From: Gemelliphila palaticanis
GTDB lineage: Bacteria; Bacillota; Bacilli; Staphylococcales; Gemellaceae
Assembly: GCA_013415235.1 (NCBI GenBank)
Contig: JACBYF010000006.1
Span: 28,347-92,346, forward strand
Direction: 5' to 3'
DNA: 64,000 bases
The translations under genes and the position numbers were made by a program. Below the pieces are notes generated by a model, which searched no databases, was not told the origin of the DNA, and saw only the letters and a list, made by a program, of their open reading frames with translations. Positions 16,962 to 25,366 of this stretch are shown here, piece by piece (within the stretch, counting starts at the first letter, position 1; the number at the start of each line of letters is the position of its first letter).

Positions 16962-18125
16962 ATGAAATATAAATTAATACAAGAAATTTTTGAAAATACT
17001 CAGAAAAAAGAATTAGTTAAAATAAATTTTTCTAATTTTAGAAATAAAGAGCAAGAACTTGAAAAAGTTATAGCTAAACCTATACTTTTAAAAGAAAAAT
17101 TAACTCTGCAATTTGAATATAGATATAAACGAATTATTAATCATATTAATATAAATGTTGATAATAAAGATGAATTAATTAATAATTTAAACTCTTTATT
17201 TTTAGATTCCAAAGATATTAATATAACTACAACAAGCGAAATTATAAATGTTAAAATTTCAAAAAAACATAAATACCTTGTAAATAGAAAAAAGCAACAA
17301 TCTAAAATAATTTTATCAGGTCAAAATAAAAGAAAAAATTATGTTTTAGAAGAAGATACTATCTATCCATTTTTAATTGAATTAGGTATTCAAAGTAAAT
17401 CTGGAAAAATAATTAATAGCAAGTACAATAAATTTAGGCAAATCAACAAATATTTAGAATTTATATCTGATGCAATAAAAAAAATTGATAATAAAAATCG
17501 AATAAAAATATTAGATTTTGGAAGTGGGAAAAGTTATCTTACTTTTTCTGCATATCATTATCTAAAAAATATTCTAAATATTGATGTTGAAATAATAGGA
17601 ATAGACTTAAAAAAAGAAGTTATAGATAATTGTAATTCTATAGCTAAAAAACTGAATTTTGAACATTTAAAATTTGTTTATGGAGATGTAGCTAATTTTA
17701 ATACAAATGATAATATTGATATGGTTATTAGTTTACACGCTTGTAACACTGCAACTGATATCGCTCTAATTAAAGCAATAAACTGGGATTCTAAAGTTAT
17801 TTTAGCAGTTCCTTGTTGCCAAAAAGAACTAAATAATCAATTAGATAGTGATTTCTTACCATTTATGTTAAAACACGGTATTGTTAAAGAAAAATTTGCT
17901 ACACTTCTTACGGATTCAATACGTAGCCAAGTTTTAGAAGCATTTGGTTATAAATCTGACATAATAGAATTTATTTCAGAAAGCAACACACCAAAAAATA
18001 TGTTAATAAGAGGATTTAAGCAAGAATTTAACAAAAATAAAGAACTTTTTATAAAAACAAAACAACAATTACAAAATATGAATTTAGAAATGTATCTTAT
18101 TAATGAATTAGAAAAAAATATATAA
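16962..18125 (+). CDS. SAM-dependent methyltransferase, Methyltransf_32 (GSTCD-like) type
   Basis: 387 aa. The C-terminal half is a class I methyltransferase: motif I ILDFGSGKSYLTFSAYHYL (about residues 182-200), acidic motif IIGIDLKKEV, then VISLHACNTATDIAL and AVPCCQKEL. The HACNTATD and PCCQ pair is typical of the Methyltransf_32 family that also includes eukaryotic GSTCD. The N-terminal 110 residues are a poorly conserved beta-rich domain very rich in Lys and Asn. The ribosome site is weak (AAAAGTAG). Substrate unknown; RNA is a common guess for this family. Single gene between divergent murE and the convergent LCP gene. Confidence 0.8.
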   Translation: MKYKLIQEIFENTQKKELVKINFSNFRNKEQELEKVIAKPILLKEKLTLQFEYRYKRIINHININVDNKDELINNLNSLFLDSKDINITTTSEIINVKISKKHKYLVNRKKQQSKIILSGQNKRKNYVLEEDTIYPFLIELGIQSKSGKIINSKYNKFRQINKYLEFISDAIKKIDNKNRIKILDFGSGKSYLTFSAYHYLKNILNIDVEIIGIDLKKEVIDNCNSIAKKLNFEHLKFVYGDVANFNTNDNIDMVISLHACNTATDIALIKAINWDSKVILAVPCCQKELNNQLDSDFLPFMLKHGIVKEKFATLLTDSIRSQVLEAFGYKSDIIEFISESNTPKNMLIRGFKQEFNKNKELFIKTKQQLQNMNLEMYLINELEKNI

Positions 18126-18133
18126 AAATAAAA

Positions 18134-18155
18134 GCTACTGATTAATTTCAGTAGC
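18134..18155 (-). terminator. Terminator shared by the methyltransferase and LCP genes
   Basis: GCTACTG/CAGTAGC stem with an 8-nt loop. The T-run (TTTTATTTTTA) follows it on the minus strand, so it mainly ends the LCP gene. Confidence 0.75.
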
Positions 18156-18165
18156 CATTATTATT

Positions 18166-19401
18166 CTAATTATTAATATTATTTTTATTGCTTTCTTCTA
18201 TAGGTTTATTTTCATTACTTACTGTAGGATCTAATGCTAAATCTCCTAAAGTTAGTTTTTCTGGAATATTTGTTTTTATATCATCTATATACATATCAAC
18301 ATAATTTACTGGTAAAAGATTAGTTTCCTTAAATCCTTTTACTACTTTATTTTTATATTTTTTATCTAATGGCGATATATATCCTTGATAATATATATTT
18401 AATATATCATTTTTTGTAGGTATATCATTACCTAATGAATTATTTAATACAGAAGAAATATAAAGTAAGTGTAGCGGTCTAGGATAGTAATAGTAAATTC
18501 CGTTTAACTGAGCATCATAACCATCTATTCTATGTGAAACTATATTTACATCTCCATTAATCAAAATTGAAGCTGCCGACATTATTTGAGACGCCGTCAT
18601 ATTATGTGTTACATTATCCCCACCTATTTTTATTAAGTCGTTTACTTTACTAAGTGCGTTTAAACTTTTAGCTTTGTCTATTACTGCGTGAATAACTTGA
18701 AGTTGTCTTTGACCTCTCTCTATATCACTATCATAGTATCTACTTCTTGCAAAAGCTAAAGCTTTTTCTCCGTTAAGAGTATGCCATCCTTTTTTTAACT
18801 CTACAGTTCCTTGTTCTCCATTAGCATTTTGTTCTACCATATCAAAAGGAACATAAAGTTCTACTCCACCTAAAGAATCTATTACTTGCTCAAAAACTTC
18901 AAAGTTTATTACTGCATAAAAATTTATAGGAGCATTAAGTAAATTACTTGTTGCTTCAATAGTTCCGTCTATTCCTCCATAAGCATAAGCGTGTGTTATT
19001 TTATCAAAGAAATAAGCATTTTTATCATTCTTATCTTCAGAAGATCTCATCAATGTAAGTGAGTCTCTAGGGATACTAACCATATCCATTCTATTATTAT
19101 CTTTATTTACTGATATGTATATTAGTGAATCTGTTCTACTATTTTCTCTAGTTTGTCCCTCTAATTTTCTCGATTCATTCTCATCAATTCCCATTAAAAG
19201 TATAGAAAACTTTTTAAAATTAGGATCTACAGATACTGTATTTTCTACCTCATTAAAACCTGTTTTTATACTATTGAATAAATTATAGCCTGTATAAACT
19301 AAAAATCCGCCAATAAAAAATAATAAGACTAAAGCAACTTTGAAAATCCATCTTCTTTTTTGCTTTCTTTTATTCCTATATCTATTTCTTCTAGTCTCCA
19401 T
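18166..19401 (-). CDS. LytR-CpsA-Psr (LCP) family cell-wall glycopolymer ligase
   Basis: 411 aa. A basic cytoplasmic tail (about 17 residues, mostly Arg/Lys) precedes one membrane helix (about 20-42) and an extracellular LCP domain (about 65-330). Conserved pieces are ILLMGIDENE, RTDSLIYISVNKDNN, SIPRDS, INFEVFEQVIDSLGGVELYVP and ALAFARSRYYDSDIERGQRQ. LCP enzymes move teichoic acid or capsule chains from a lipid carrier to peptidoglycan; the Arg and Asp residues of these motifs bind the pyrophosphate and Mg. The C-terminus ends in an Asn-rich tail. Which polymer it attaches cannot be told. RBS AGAGG. Confidence 0.92.
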   Translation of the reverse strand: METRRNRYRNKRKQKRRWIFKVALVLLFFIGGFLVYTGYNLFNSIKTGFNEVENTVSVDPNFKKFSILLMGIDENESRKLEGQTRENSRTDSLIYISVNKDNNRMDMVSIPRDSLTLMRSSEDKNDKNAYFFDKITHAYAYGGIDGTIEATSNLLNAPINFYAVINFEVFEQVIDSLGGVELYVPFDMVEQNANGEQGTVELKKGWHTLNGEKALAFARSRYYDSDIERGQRQLQVIHAVIDKAKSLNALSKVNDLIKIGGDNVTHNMTASQIMSAASILINGDVNIVSHRIDGYDAQLNGIYYYYPRPLHLLYISSVLNNSLGNDIPTKNDILNIYYQGYISPLDKKYKNKVVKGFKETNLLPVNYVDMYIDDIKTNIPEKLTLGDLALDPTVSNENKPIEESNKNNINN

Positions 19402-19468
19402 ATTATACCTCTTTTTATTTATCTAGTATAAAATTATACTATATTACTTAATTAATTACTATAAATTT

Positions 19469-20314
19469 TTAAAATTTATTGAACAAATTAACTACTATGT
19501 ATTCTAATCTATTATTTAATCTTGTTGGAAACGAGCTATTACCTAGTCCCTGTGATACTATCATCTTAGAATTATTGTTTTCATAAATACCATTGGTATA
19601 TTTTGGAAAAAAGCCTTGACTAGGAGCATATATTCTACCTAAAAATGGAATATTCCACTGACCTCCGTGAGCATGACCAGAAAAAATAAGATTATATCCT
19701 AAATCTGAATACATATCAAACTTTTCAGGACGATGAGCCAACAATATATTATAACTATTTTCAACAATATTTGATTTTAATTTATTTCTATAATTAGCAT
19801 AATAGTTATACTTATCTTCATTCTTAAAATAATTAAAATCTTCTATACCTGATATACTGATACTATGGTCTTTTATATTTATCTCTTGTCTTATATTGTT
19901 TAAATTTATAATACCTAATCTTTTCATAAATATTTTTAAATCATTATAATCTTTTTGTAACCTTAATTCATGATTACCTGATATAAAATAGCACGGGGCT
20001 ATAGAAGAAAATTGACTTAATAGATTGTATGCTATTTCTGGCTCATTGTTATAGCTATCAAATAAATCACCTGTTATTATTATTATATCTGGTTTTTCAG
20101 TCTTTATTTTTTCTAAAAATAAAATATCACTAATACCTATCTTATCACTGTGTATATCTGATAATTGAATTATTTTGTACCCGTTAAAATTACTAGGTAT
20201 TTTTTTATCAATTATATTAAACTCTCTTTTTGAAACAAACTTATTTTGATGCAAATACAAACCTAGTATAGCAATTGGAAATAATTTATAAATATTTTTT
20301 CTCAATTTATTCAT
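19469..20314 (-). CDS. Calcineurin-like metallophosphoesterase, YkuE/YaeI type
   Basis: 281 aa. An N-terminal hydrophobic stretch (about 10-22) suggests membrane attachment. Metal-binding motifs are in order: LSDIHSDK, ITGDLFDS, SGNHELR, LLAHRPE and FSGHAHGGQW. Relatives include YkuE and UDP-diacylglucosamine pyrophosphatase-like enzymes acting at the cell surface. The gene overlaps the end of the MazG-like gene by 8 bases. Confidence 0.88.
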   Translation of the reverse strand: MNKLRKNIYKLFPIAILGLYLHQNKFVSKREFNIIDKKIPSNFNGYKIIQLSDIHSDKIGISDILFLEKIKTEKPDIIIITGDLFDSYNNEPEIAYNLLSQFSSIAPCYFISGNHELRLQKDYNDLKIFMKRLGIINLNNIRQEINIKDHSISISGIEDFNYFKNEDKYNYYANYRNKLKSNIVENSYNILLAHRPEKFDMYSDLGYNLIFSGHAHGGQWNIPFLGRIYAPSQGFFPKYTNGIYENNNSKMIVSQGLGNSSFPTRLNNRLEYIVVNLFNKF

Positions 20315-20609
20315 GTTTATACTCTTTATCTTTTATAGGGTATTTTATTGCAACTTCTTTCAATTTGCTTTCTATTATTTCTTTAGGATCTAGATTCAAA
20401 TGATAGCATAAACTTAAAGTATATATTAGTACATCTGCTATTTCTTTTTCAACTTCTTCTTTATTAAAAGAATTATCATCTCCCCATTGAAAGTGCTCTA
20501 GCAATTCAGCAGCTTCAATTATTATACTTTTACTTAACATTCCTGGATTTTCATAATGCCAATTTCTTGCACGTCTAAAACTTTCTATTGTTTCTTTTAA
20601 TTCTTGCAT
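20307..20609 (-). CDS. MazG-like nucleotide pyrophosphohydrolase
   Basis: 100 aa all-alpha pyrophosphohydrolase of the MazG/dCTPase fold that hydrolyses non-canonical or excess NTPs. The metal-binding EXXE...EXXD pattern is visible as EAAELLEHFQW and EKEIADVLIYTL. The length matches the small single-domain MazG-like proteins. It is cotranscribed with rsmA (9-base gap) and the phosphoesterase. Confidence 0.87.
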   Translation of the reverse strand: MQELKETIESFRRARNWHYENPGMLSKSIIIEAAELLEHFQWGDDNSFNKEEVEKEIADVLIYTLSLCYHLNLDPKEIIESKLKEVAIKYPIKDKEYKHE

Positions 20610-20618
20610 ATAATACCT

Positions 20619-21485
20619 CTAAATAGCAACTCCTGATTTTACAAATTGTTTATGTAATTCATTAAATTCATTTAATGTAAGTGTCTCACTTCTTCTAGAT
20701 ACTTCTATATTAACATTATTACAATTTTCTATAATAATATCTTTTTTATCTTTTCCATATTTTGATATAAGATTATTTAATAATGTTTTTCTTCGTTGAA
20801 CAAAACAACTTCTAACAAAATCAAAAAATTTATCACTAACTAATTGTACTTCTTTAGATTTTTTTGTCATTAACTTTACTACTGCACTTTCTACATTAGG
20901 TGCAGGAACAAAAACTTTTTTAGGAACAGTAAATAAATAATCTACATCAGTATAATAATTAAGTAAAATAGTTAAAGAGTTGTAATCTTTTGTTCCTGCT
21001 TTAGCATTTAATCTATTAGCTACTTCTTTTTGCATCATAACAACATAGCCATCTATTAGTTTAGTGTTTTCTATTAAGTGCGTTAATATGGGAGTAGTTA
21101 TGTAATAGGGTAAGTTTGCTACAACCATTACTTTTTCACAGTCTGAAAATTTTTCTTTTATTACACTATCTACGTCAACTTTTAAAATATCCATATTTAT
21201 TATTTCTACATTATTAAATTCAGATAAAGTATCAGAAAGTATTGGTATAAGTCTACCGTCTATTTCAAATGATACTACTTTTTTGGCTGCCTCTGCTAGT
21301 TTTTCTGTAAGAGAACCTATTCCAGGACCTATCTCTATAACACCTGTATTTTTATCTATTTCTGCTCCACTCACTATTCTATTTAATACATTGTTATCTA
21401 TTAAAAAGTTCTGACCTAAACTTTTTTTGAATTTAAAATCATATTTTTTCAAAATTTGAAATGTTTTATTTGGTGTTCCTATCAT
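20619..21485 (-). CDS. rsmA: 16S rRNA dimethyladenosine transferase
   Basis: 288 aa KsgA/RsmA. It dimethylates two adjacent adenosines in the 3' terminal helix of 16S rRNA. Visible: KSLGQNFLID at the start, SAM-binding EIGPGIGSLTE, the catalytic NLPYYITTPI motif, and the C-terminal helical domain (FVRSCFVQRRKTL). Its ATG shares an A with the stop of rnmV (TAATG), so translation is coupled. The rnmV-rsmA order is the Bacillus arrangement. Confidence 0.97.
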   Translation of the reverse strand: MIGTPNKTFQILKKYDFKFKKSLGQNFLIDNNVLNRIVSGAEIDKNTGVIEIGPGIGSLTEKLAEAAKKVVSFEIDGRLIPILSDTLSEFNNVEIINMDILKVDVDSVIKEKFSDCEKVMVVANLPYYITTPILTHLIENTKLIDGYVVMMQKEVANRLNAKAGTKDYNSLTILLNYYTDVDYLFTVPKKVFVPAPNVESAVVKLMTKKSKEVQLVSDKFFDFVRSCFVQRRKTLLNNLISKYGKDKKDIIIENCNNVNIEVSRRSETLTLNEFNELHKQFVKSGVAI

Positions 21486-22033
21486 TAATTTTCTTCCTTT
21501 ATTTTCTCTAATGTTTTTAATAATAATTCTTCAGAAATATTATACATGTTTAATTTATTAACTAACTGCTTTCCGTTACTATATTCTATATTTAATTTTT
21601 CACATAGTTGTTCTCTAAGTATTTTTGATTCAGGGGTTCCTATTAAACCTAAACTAAGAACCAAGTCTCGTGAAATGTTATTATTGTTATCTAATAATGG
21701 TGTATAACATTTTTCTAATGCGAATATTATATCTTCTTTACTCGCTGCTTCTATTCCTATTTTCCCTTTTTTATCAACTGCTTTTTTATTAGATATATAG
21801 GCGTGTTTAGCAGTAGGTATATTTTTTTCTATTATACTTCTTATTCTTTTTCCTGCATAATCAGGATCTGTTAAAACTATGATACCTCTATTTTTAGCTA
21901 GTACCTTTAACCTATCTATTTTTTTCTTAGTAATAGCTGAACCATTAGTTTCAAAAGTATCACAATCTACAGCTTCTTTTACTCTGTTTGTATCGTCTCT
22001 ACCTTCTACTACTATAATTTCTTTTATTTTCAT
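21485..22033 (-). CDS. rnmV: Ribonuclease M5
   Basis: 182 aa. It carries out the final maturation of 5S rRNA ends. The TOPRIM domain covers the N-terminal half: IVVEGRDDTNRV with the catalytic Glu, and VLTDPDYAGKRIR with the DxD metal pair. The C-terminal M5-specific half contains LSLGLIGTPESKILRE. RBS AAGGTAAT. First gene of a four-gene operon. Confidence 0.95.
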   Translation of the reverse strand: MKIKEIIVVEGRDDTNRVKEAVDCDTFETNGSAITKKKIDRLKVLAKNRGIIVLTDPDYAGKRIRSIIEKNIPTAKHAYISNKKAVDKKGKIGIEAASKEDIIFALEKCYTPLLDNNNNISRDLVLSLGLIGTPESKILREQLCEKLNIEYSNGKQLVNKLNMYNISEELLLKTLEKIKEEN

Positions 22034-22106
22034 TGTAATTACCTTTTATTTTTTAATAAATATATAATAACATATTAATTACTTTTTTGCATAATTTATA
22101 AATAAA

Positions 22107-22144
22107 AATAATTAGCATAGTTAAACATCACCACACTAATTATT
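22107..22144 (-). terminator. Terminator after the ThrE-like genes
   Basis: AATAATTAG/CTAATTATT stem around a 20-nt loop. On the minus strand a T-rich run (TTATTTTTATTT) follows. Confidence 0.6.
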
Positions 22145-22151
22145 TAATAAT

Positions 22152-22622
22152 TTACTTTCTTCTTCTTTGTATTTTAACCCTTTTTATAGAATCAGAAAAG
22201 ACAGATGCTATTAGTATACCCATAGCTATTGCTCCTGCTTGTAAAACTGTATCTACTCCAATTTTGGCAGCTTCAGCATAATGCTTGGTAACAAAATGCT
22301 GCATAGTATAATACATACCATATCCTGGAACTAAAGGTATAACTCCTGTATATATAAATACAGTAGCAGGCATGCGTAATCTTTTTGAAGAATTACCTGA
22401 TAACAATCCTACTAGTATAGCTCCTGCAAATGTTCCAATTACAACATCAGAGGTAATATACTTAACAAATATAAAAACAAACCAACCAGACGTACCTATT
22501 AAAGAACAATCTAATAGTGATCTCTTCGGTGCATTGAAGAAAATTGCAAAAGCAAATGTAACTATAAAACCAAGACTGAATTGTAATAATAAATATCCAA
22601 AATTATAACTAAATTCTCCCAT
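22152..22622 (-). CDS. Threonine/serine exporter, C-terminal-type subunit (ThrE_2/YjjB)
   Basis: 156 aa with four to five membrane helices, matching the ThrE_2 (DUF3815) half of ThrE. Features are FAIFFNAPKRSLLDCSLIGTSGW and VFIYTGVIPLVPGYGMYYTMQ. It works with the DUF1212 partner encoded 11 bases upstream; in Corynebacterium both halves are one chain. Related YjjB has also been linked to organic acid export, so the cargo is not certain. Confidence 0.87.
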   Translation of the reverse strand: MGEFSYNFGYLLLQFSLGFIVTFAFAIFFNAPKRSLLDCSLIGTSGWFVFIFVKYITSDVVIGTFAGAILVGLLSGNSSKRLRMPATVFIYTGVIPLVPGYGMYYTMQHFVTKHYAEAAKIGVDTVLQAGAIAMGILIASVFSDSIKRVKIQRRRK

Positions 22623-22633
22623 TAATTTTCCTC

Positions 22634-23401
22634 CTAAAATAATCTAAGACCGAATACTACACCAAGAGCTATTGCAGATGCTATGAAAAACGCACCTATA
22701 ACTCCAAAAATACCCGACATATAATCCCCTGCCATAAAATCACGAACCGAGTTTGTTATCTGTACTCCAGGTACTAATGGCATAAGAGCTACTATTATTA
22801 TACTAGCAGGATTTTCTATAGGAAAGTACATCGCAGCAATATTAGTTAGTACCGTAGCTAAAAAAGCTCCTATAAAATTACTAAGGAAAAACATCATCTT
22901 AAATTTTGTTGCATATATTAAAAAGTATGCTTCCACAGCCATTATAACGAAAGAATAAATAGTATCTTTAAAAGTTCCACCAAACATCACAGCAAAAAAT
23001 GGGGCTGATATAACTAAAGCCAAAACTACTAATAAATTACTATAAGGTGCTTTATATCTTATTTCTTCTAGTTTGTCAAATGCTTCTTGTATATTTTCAC
23101 ATTGTTTTGATACTATTTTTCTTGATAAATCGTTCATTAAAGAAATTTTTTCTAAATTTTTATCTCCTATAACTACCCTTCTCATAGCAGTAAAGTTTGA
23201 ATCTGAATATATAAAAGTTACTATAACAAAATTGTAAGTAACTAATACATTAGCTGTCTGTATATTTTTAAAAGAACCTAATATTCTGTAGACAGTATCT
23301 TCTACTCTATAAACTTCTGCTCCATAAGCAATCATTAACCTTGCTAATTTAACACTAAAGTTGAGTAAATCTTTAGCTTCCTTTTTGCATGATACTTCCA
23401 T
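22634..23401 (-). CDS. Threonine/serine exporter, DUF1212 subunit (YjjP)
   Basis: 255 aa. A soluble N-terminal region (about 1-120) with LMIAYGAEVYRVEDTVYRI is followed by five membrane helices including IIIVALMPLVPGVQITNSVRD. This is the DUF1212 half of a ThrE-type exporter. It is located at the end of an otherwise RNA- and DNA-related operon, 20 bases after trmK. Confidence 0.88.
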   Translation of the reverse strand: MEVSCKKEAKDLLNFSVKLARLMIAYGAEVYRVEDTVYRILGSFKNIQTANVLVTYNFVIVTFIYSDSNFTAMRRVVIGDKNLEKISLMNDLSRKIVSKQCENIQEAFDKLEEIRYKAPYSNLLVVLALVISAPFFAVMFGGTFKDTIYSFVIMAVEAYFLIYATKFKMMFFLSNFIGAFLATVLTNIAAMYFPIENPASIIIVALMPLVPGVQITNSVRDFMAGDYMSGIFGVIGAFFIASAIALGVVFGLRLF

Positions 23402-23421
23402 ATTATAAACTCTCCTAAAAA

Positions 23422-24111
23422 CTAATGTTTTTTTAATAAAATGTTATTTATCTTATCTCTATACTGATTAAGTTCTTCAACTTTTTTATCATCTATATTT
23501 TTTGATTTTGATATCTGATTTAAAATATAATTTATTTTATCTAATTCTTGATTATATTTTTTTTGAAAAACATCATTATTTTTTTTAGGTAAATATAACC
23601 CAAATTGCATTTCATCTTCTGTCAGTTCCATATTTCCAGAACTTGCTACAATTATCTCATATATGTGCCCATCTTCTTCTAATATATCTTCTTCATCAAT
23701 ATAATATCCTAATGATTGTAGTTTTTCTCGTACTAGATTACTCGCTACATTAGGTTGTAATATTAATTGTGGCTTATTTTTTAATTTTTCTTTACCTGTC
23801 TCTAAAATATCTGCAATTAATTTTCCACCCATACCACATATAGTGATAACTTCTATATTATCTGATAAATTTATTACATCTAATCCTGAACCTTTTCTAC
23901 ACTCAATTGTATTAGATAAATTATTATCTGCAACATTTTTTATTGAGCTTTTATGAGGACCTTCAACTACCTCACCCGCAATTGCAAAGTCTATTTTATT
24001 ATTTAAAGCTAGATATATAGGTAAATATGCATGATCACTTCCTATATCAGCTAGTCTTTTATACTTTACATAACTACCTACCTTTTTCAATCTATCATTA
24101 ATAATAAACAT
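23422..24111 (-). CDS. trmK: tRNA (adenine(22)-N1)-methyltransferase
   Basis: 229 aa SAM-dependent enzyme that methylates A22 of certain tRNAs. RLADIGSDHAYLPIYL is motif I with the family Asp, GEVVEGPHKS follows, and TICGMGGKLIADIL is the catalytic motif. The C-terminal 60 residues are Lys/Asn-rich and form a coiled helical extension, as in TrmK. Many Firmicutes have trmK next to rpoD or nif3; here it sits after dinB. Confidence 0.92.
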   Translation of the reverse strand: MFIINDRLKKVGSYVKYKRLADIGSDHAYLPIYLALNNKIDFAIAGEVVEGPHKSSIKNVADNNLSNTIECRKGSGLDVINLSDNIEVITICGMGGKLIADILETGKEKLKNKPQLILQPNVASNLVREKLQSLGYYIDEEDILEEDGHIYEIIVASSGNMELTEDEMQFGLYLPKKNNDVFQKKYNQELDKINYILNQISKSKNIDDKKVEELNQYRDKINNILLKKH

Positions 24112-24122
24112 CTGTTATTCTC

Positions 24123-25340
24123 CTAATCATCTAAAAAATCTTTACTAAAACTTGTTGTTATTATATTTTTTTGAGTATCTTTATCATTGTTTAATTGTTT
24201 TACGACTTCTTTTCCATATTTGTTATTAATATCTTTTAATAATTTTTTAATTTTTATTTCCTCTAAAAATTTCTCATCTAGAGATGTGAATATATCTATT
24301 TGTTGATTCTTGTTATTACTTTTTATAATATCATTTAATGAAACACCAAGTAGCCGTACACCCTTATCAAAATTGTAATTTTCAACAAGTAATTCCCATG
24401 CGTTATTAAAAATATTATCTGAATCGTTTATGTAGTTTGATAGTTTTTTACTACGTGTTATTGTTTTAAAGTCGTTAAATTTTATTGTAATAGAGATATT
24501 ATTACCTACATAATTTCTATTCTCTGCTCTATTACTGACTTTTATTGCTAATTTTTTCACTTCACTTTGCAATTCTAAATCATCTTCTAAATCTTTAGGA
24601 TATGTTTTTGAGTTTCCTATAGATTTTCTATCAACTGAATATTTTAATTTTCTATTATCATTTCCATTAGCTCTTTGTTTTAATCTCAAACCTTGTGTTC
24701 CTAACAAGCTATTTAAAATAACATCATTGGATACTGCTAACTCACCTATAGTTTTTATTCCTTGTTTTTTTAATTTGGAAGCTGACGCTTTCCCACACCC
24801 ATGCATTTCAGAAATATCTAAATCCCAAAGAACATCTTTATAATTTTTTTTATTTATTATTGTAAATCCTTTAGGTTTCTTTAAATCTGAACCCATTTTA
24901 GCAAAAAATTTGTTGTAAGAAATACCTACACTTGATGGTAAATCTAAGTCATAATATATTCTTCTTTGTATTATCGCCATGGTTTTTATAGGTTCATGTA
25001 TATCTGTTAAATCAACATAGGCTTCATCAATAGATACTACTTCTACATTAGGAGTGTAAGTTCGTATTAAATCAAAAACTAATTTAGATTGTTCTTGATA
25101 TCTTTCAAAATTAGGCTTCATAAATTTTATATCAGGACATAATCTTTTTGCTTCGGATACTCTCATTGTAGATTTTATACCAAACTTTCTAGCAGGATAG
25201 TTAGCAGTTACTATTATTCCATTTCTTTCTCTTACTTCTCCAGAAATCGCCAAAGGTTTTCCTTTTAATGTAGGATTATATTTTTCTTCAACACTAGCAT
25301 AAAATGAATTCATATCTATATGTGCTATTATTCTAGTCAT
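24123..25340 (-). CDS. dinB: DNA polymerase IV (Y family)
   Basis: 405 aa translesion polymerase. Catalytic residues lie in IAHIDMNSFYASVEEKYNP and VVSIDEAYVDLT; the steric gate region YPARKFGIKSTM is intact. The HhH region GCGKASASKLKKQGIKTIGELA precedes the little-finger domain. A Lys/Asp/Asn-rich tail replaces a clear QLxLF clamp motif; DIFTSLDEK may act as the beta-clamp contact. It follows rnjB after 26 bases. Confidence 0.95.
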   Translation of the reverse strand: MTRIIAHIDMNSFYASVEEKYNPTLKGKPLAISGEVRERNGIIVTANYPARKFGIKSTMRVSEAKRLCPDIKFMKPNFERYQEQSKLVFDLIRTYTPNVEVVSIDEAYVDLTDIHEPIKTMAIIQRRIYYDLDLPSSVGISYNKFFAKMGSDLKKPKGFTIINKKNYKDVLWDLDISEMHGCGKASASKLKKQGIKTIGELAVSNDVILNSLLGTQGLRLKQRANGNDNRKLKYSVDRKSIGNSKTYPKDLEDDLELQSEVKKLAIKVSNRAENRNYVGNNISITIKFNDFKTITRSKKLSNYINDSDNIFNNAWELLVENYNFDKGVRLLGVSLNDIIKSNNKNQQIDIFTSLDEKFLEEIKIKKLLKDINNKYGKEVVKQLNNDKDTQKNIITTSFSKDFLDD

Positions 25341-25366
25341 ATATACCTCCTACATAAAATAATAAA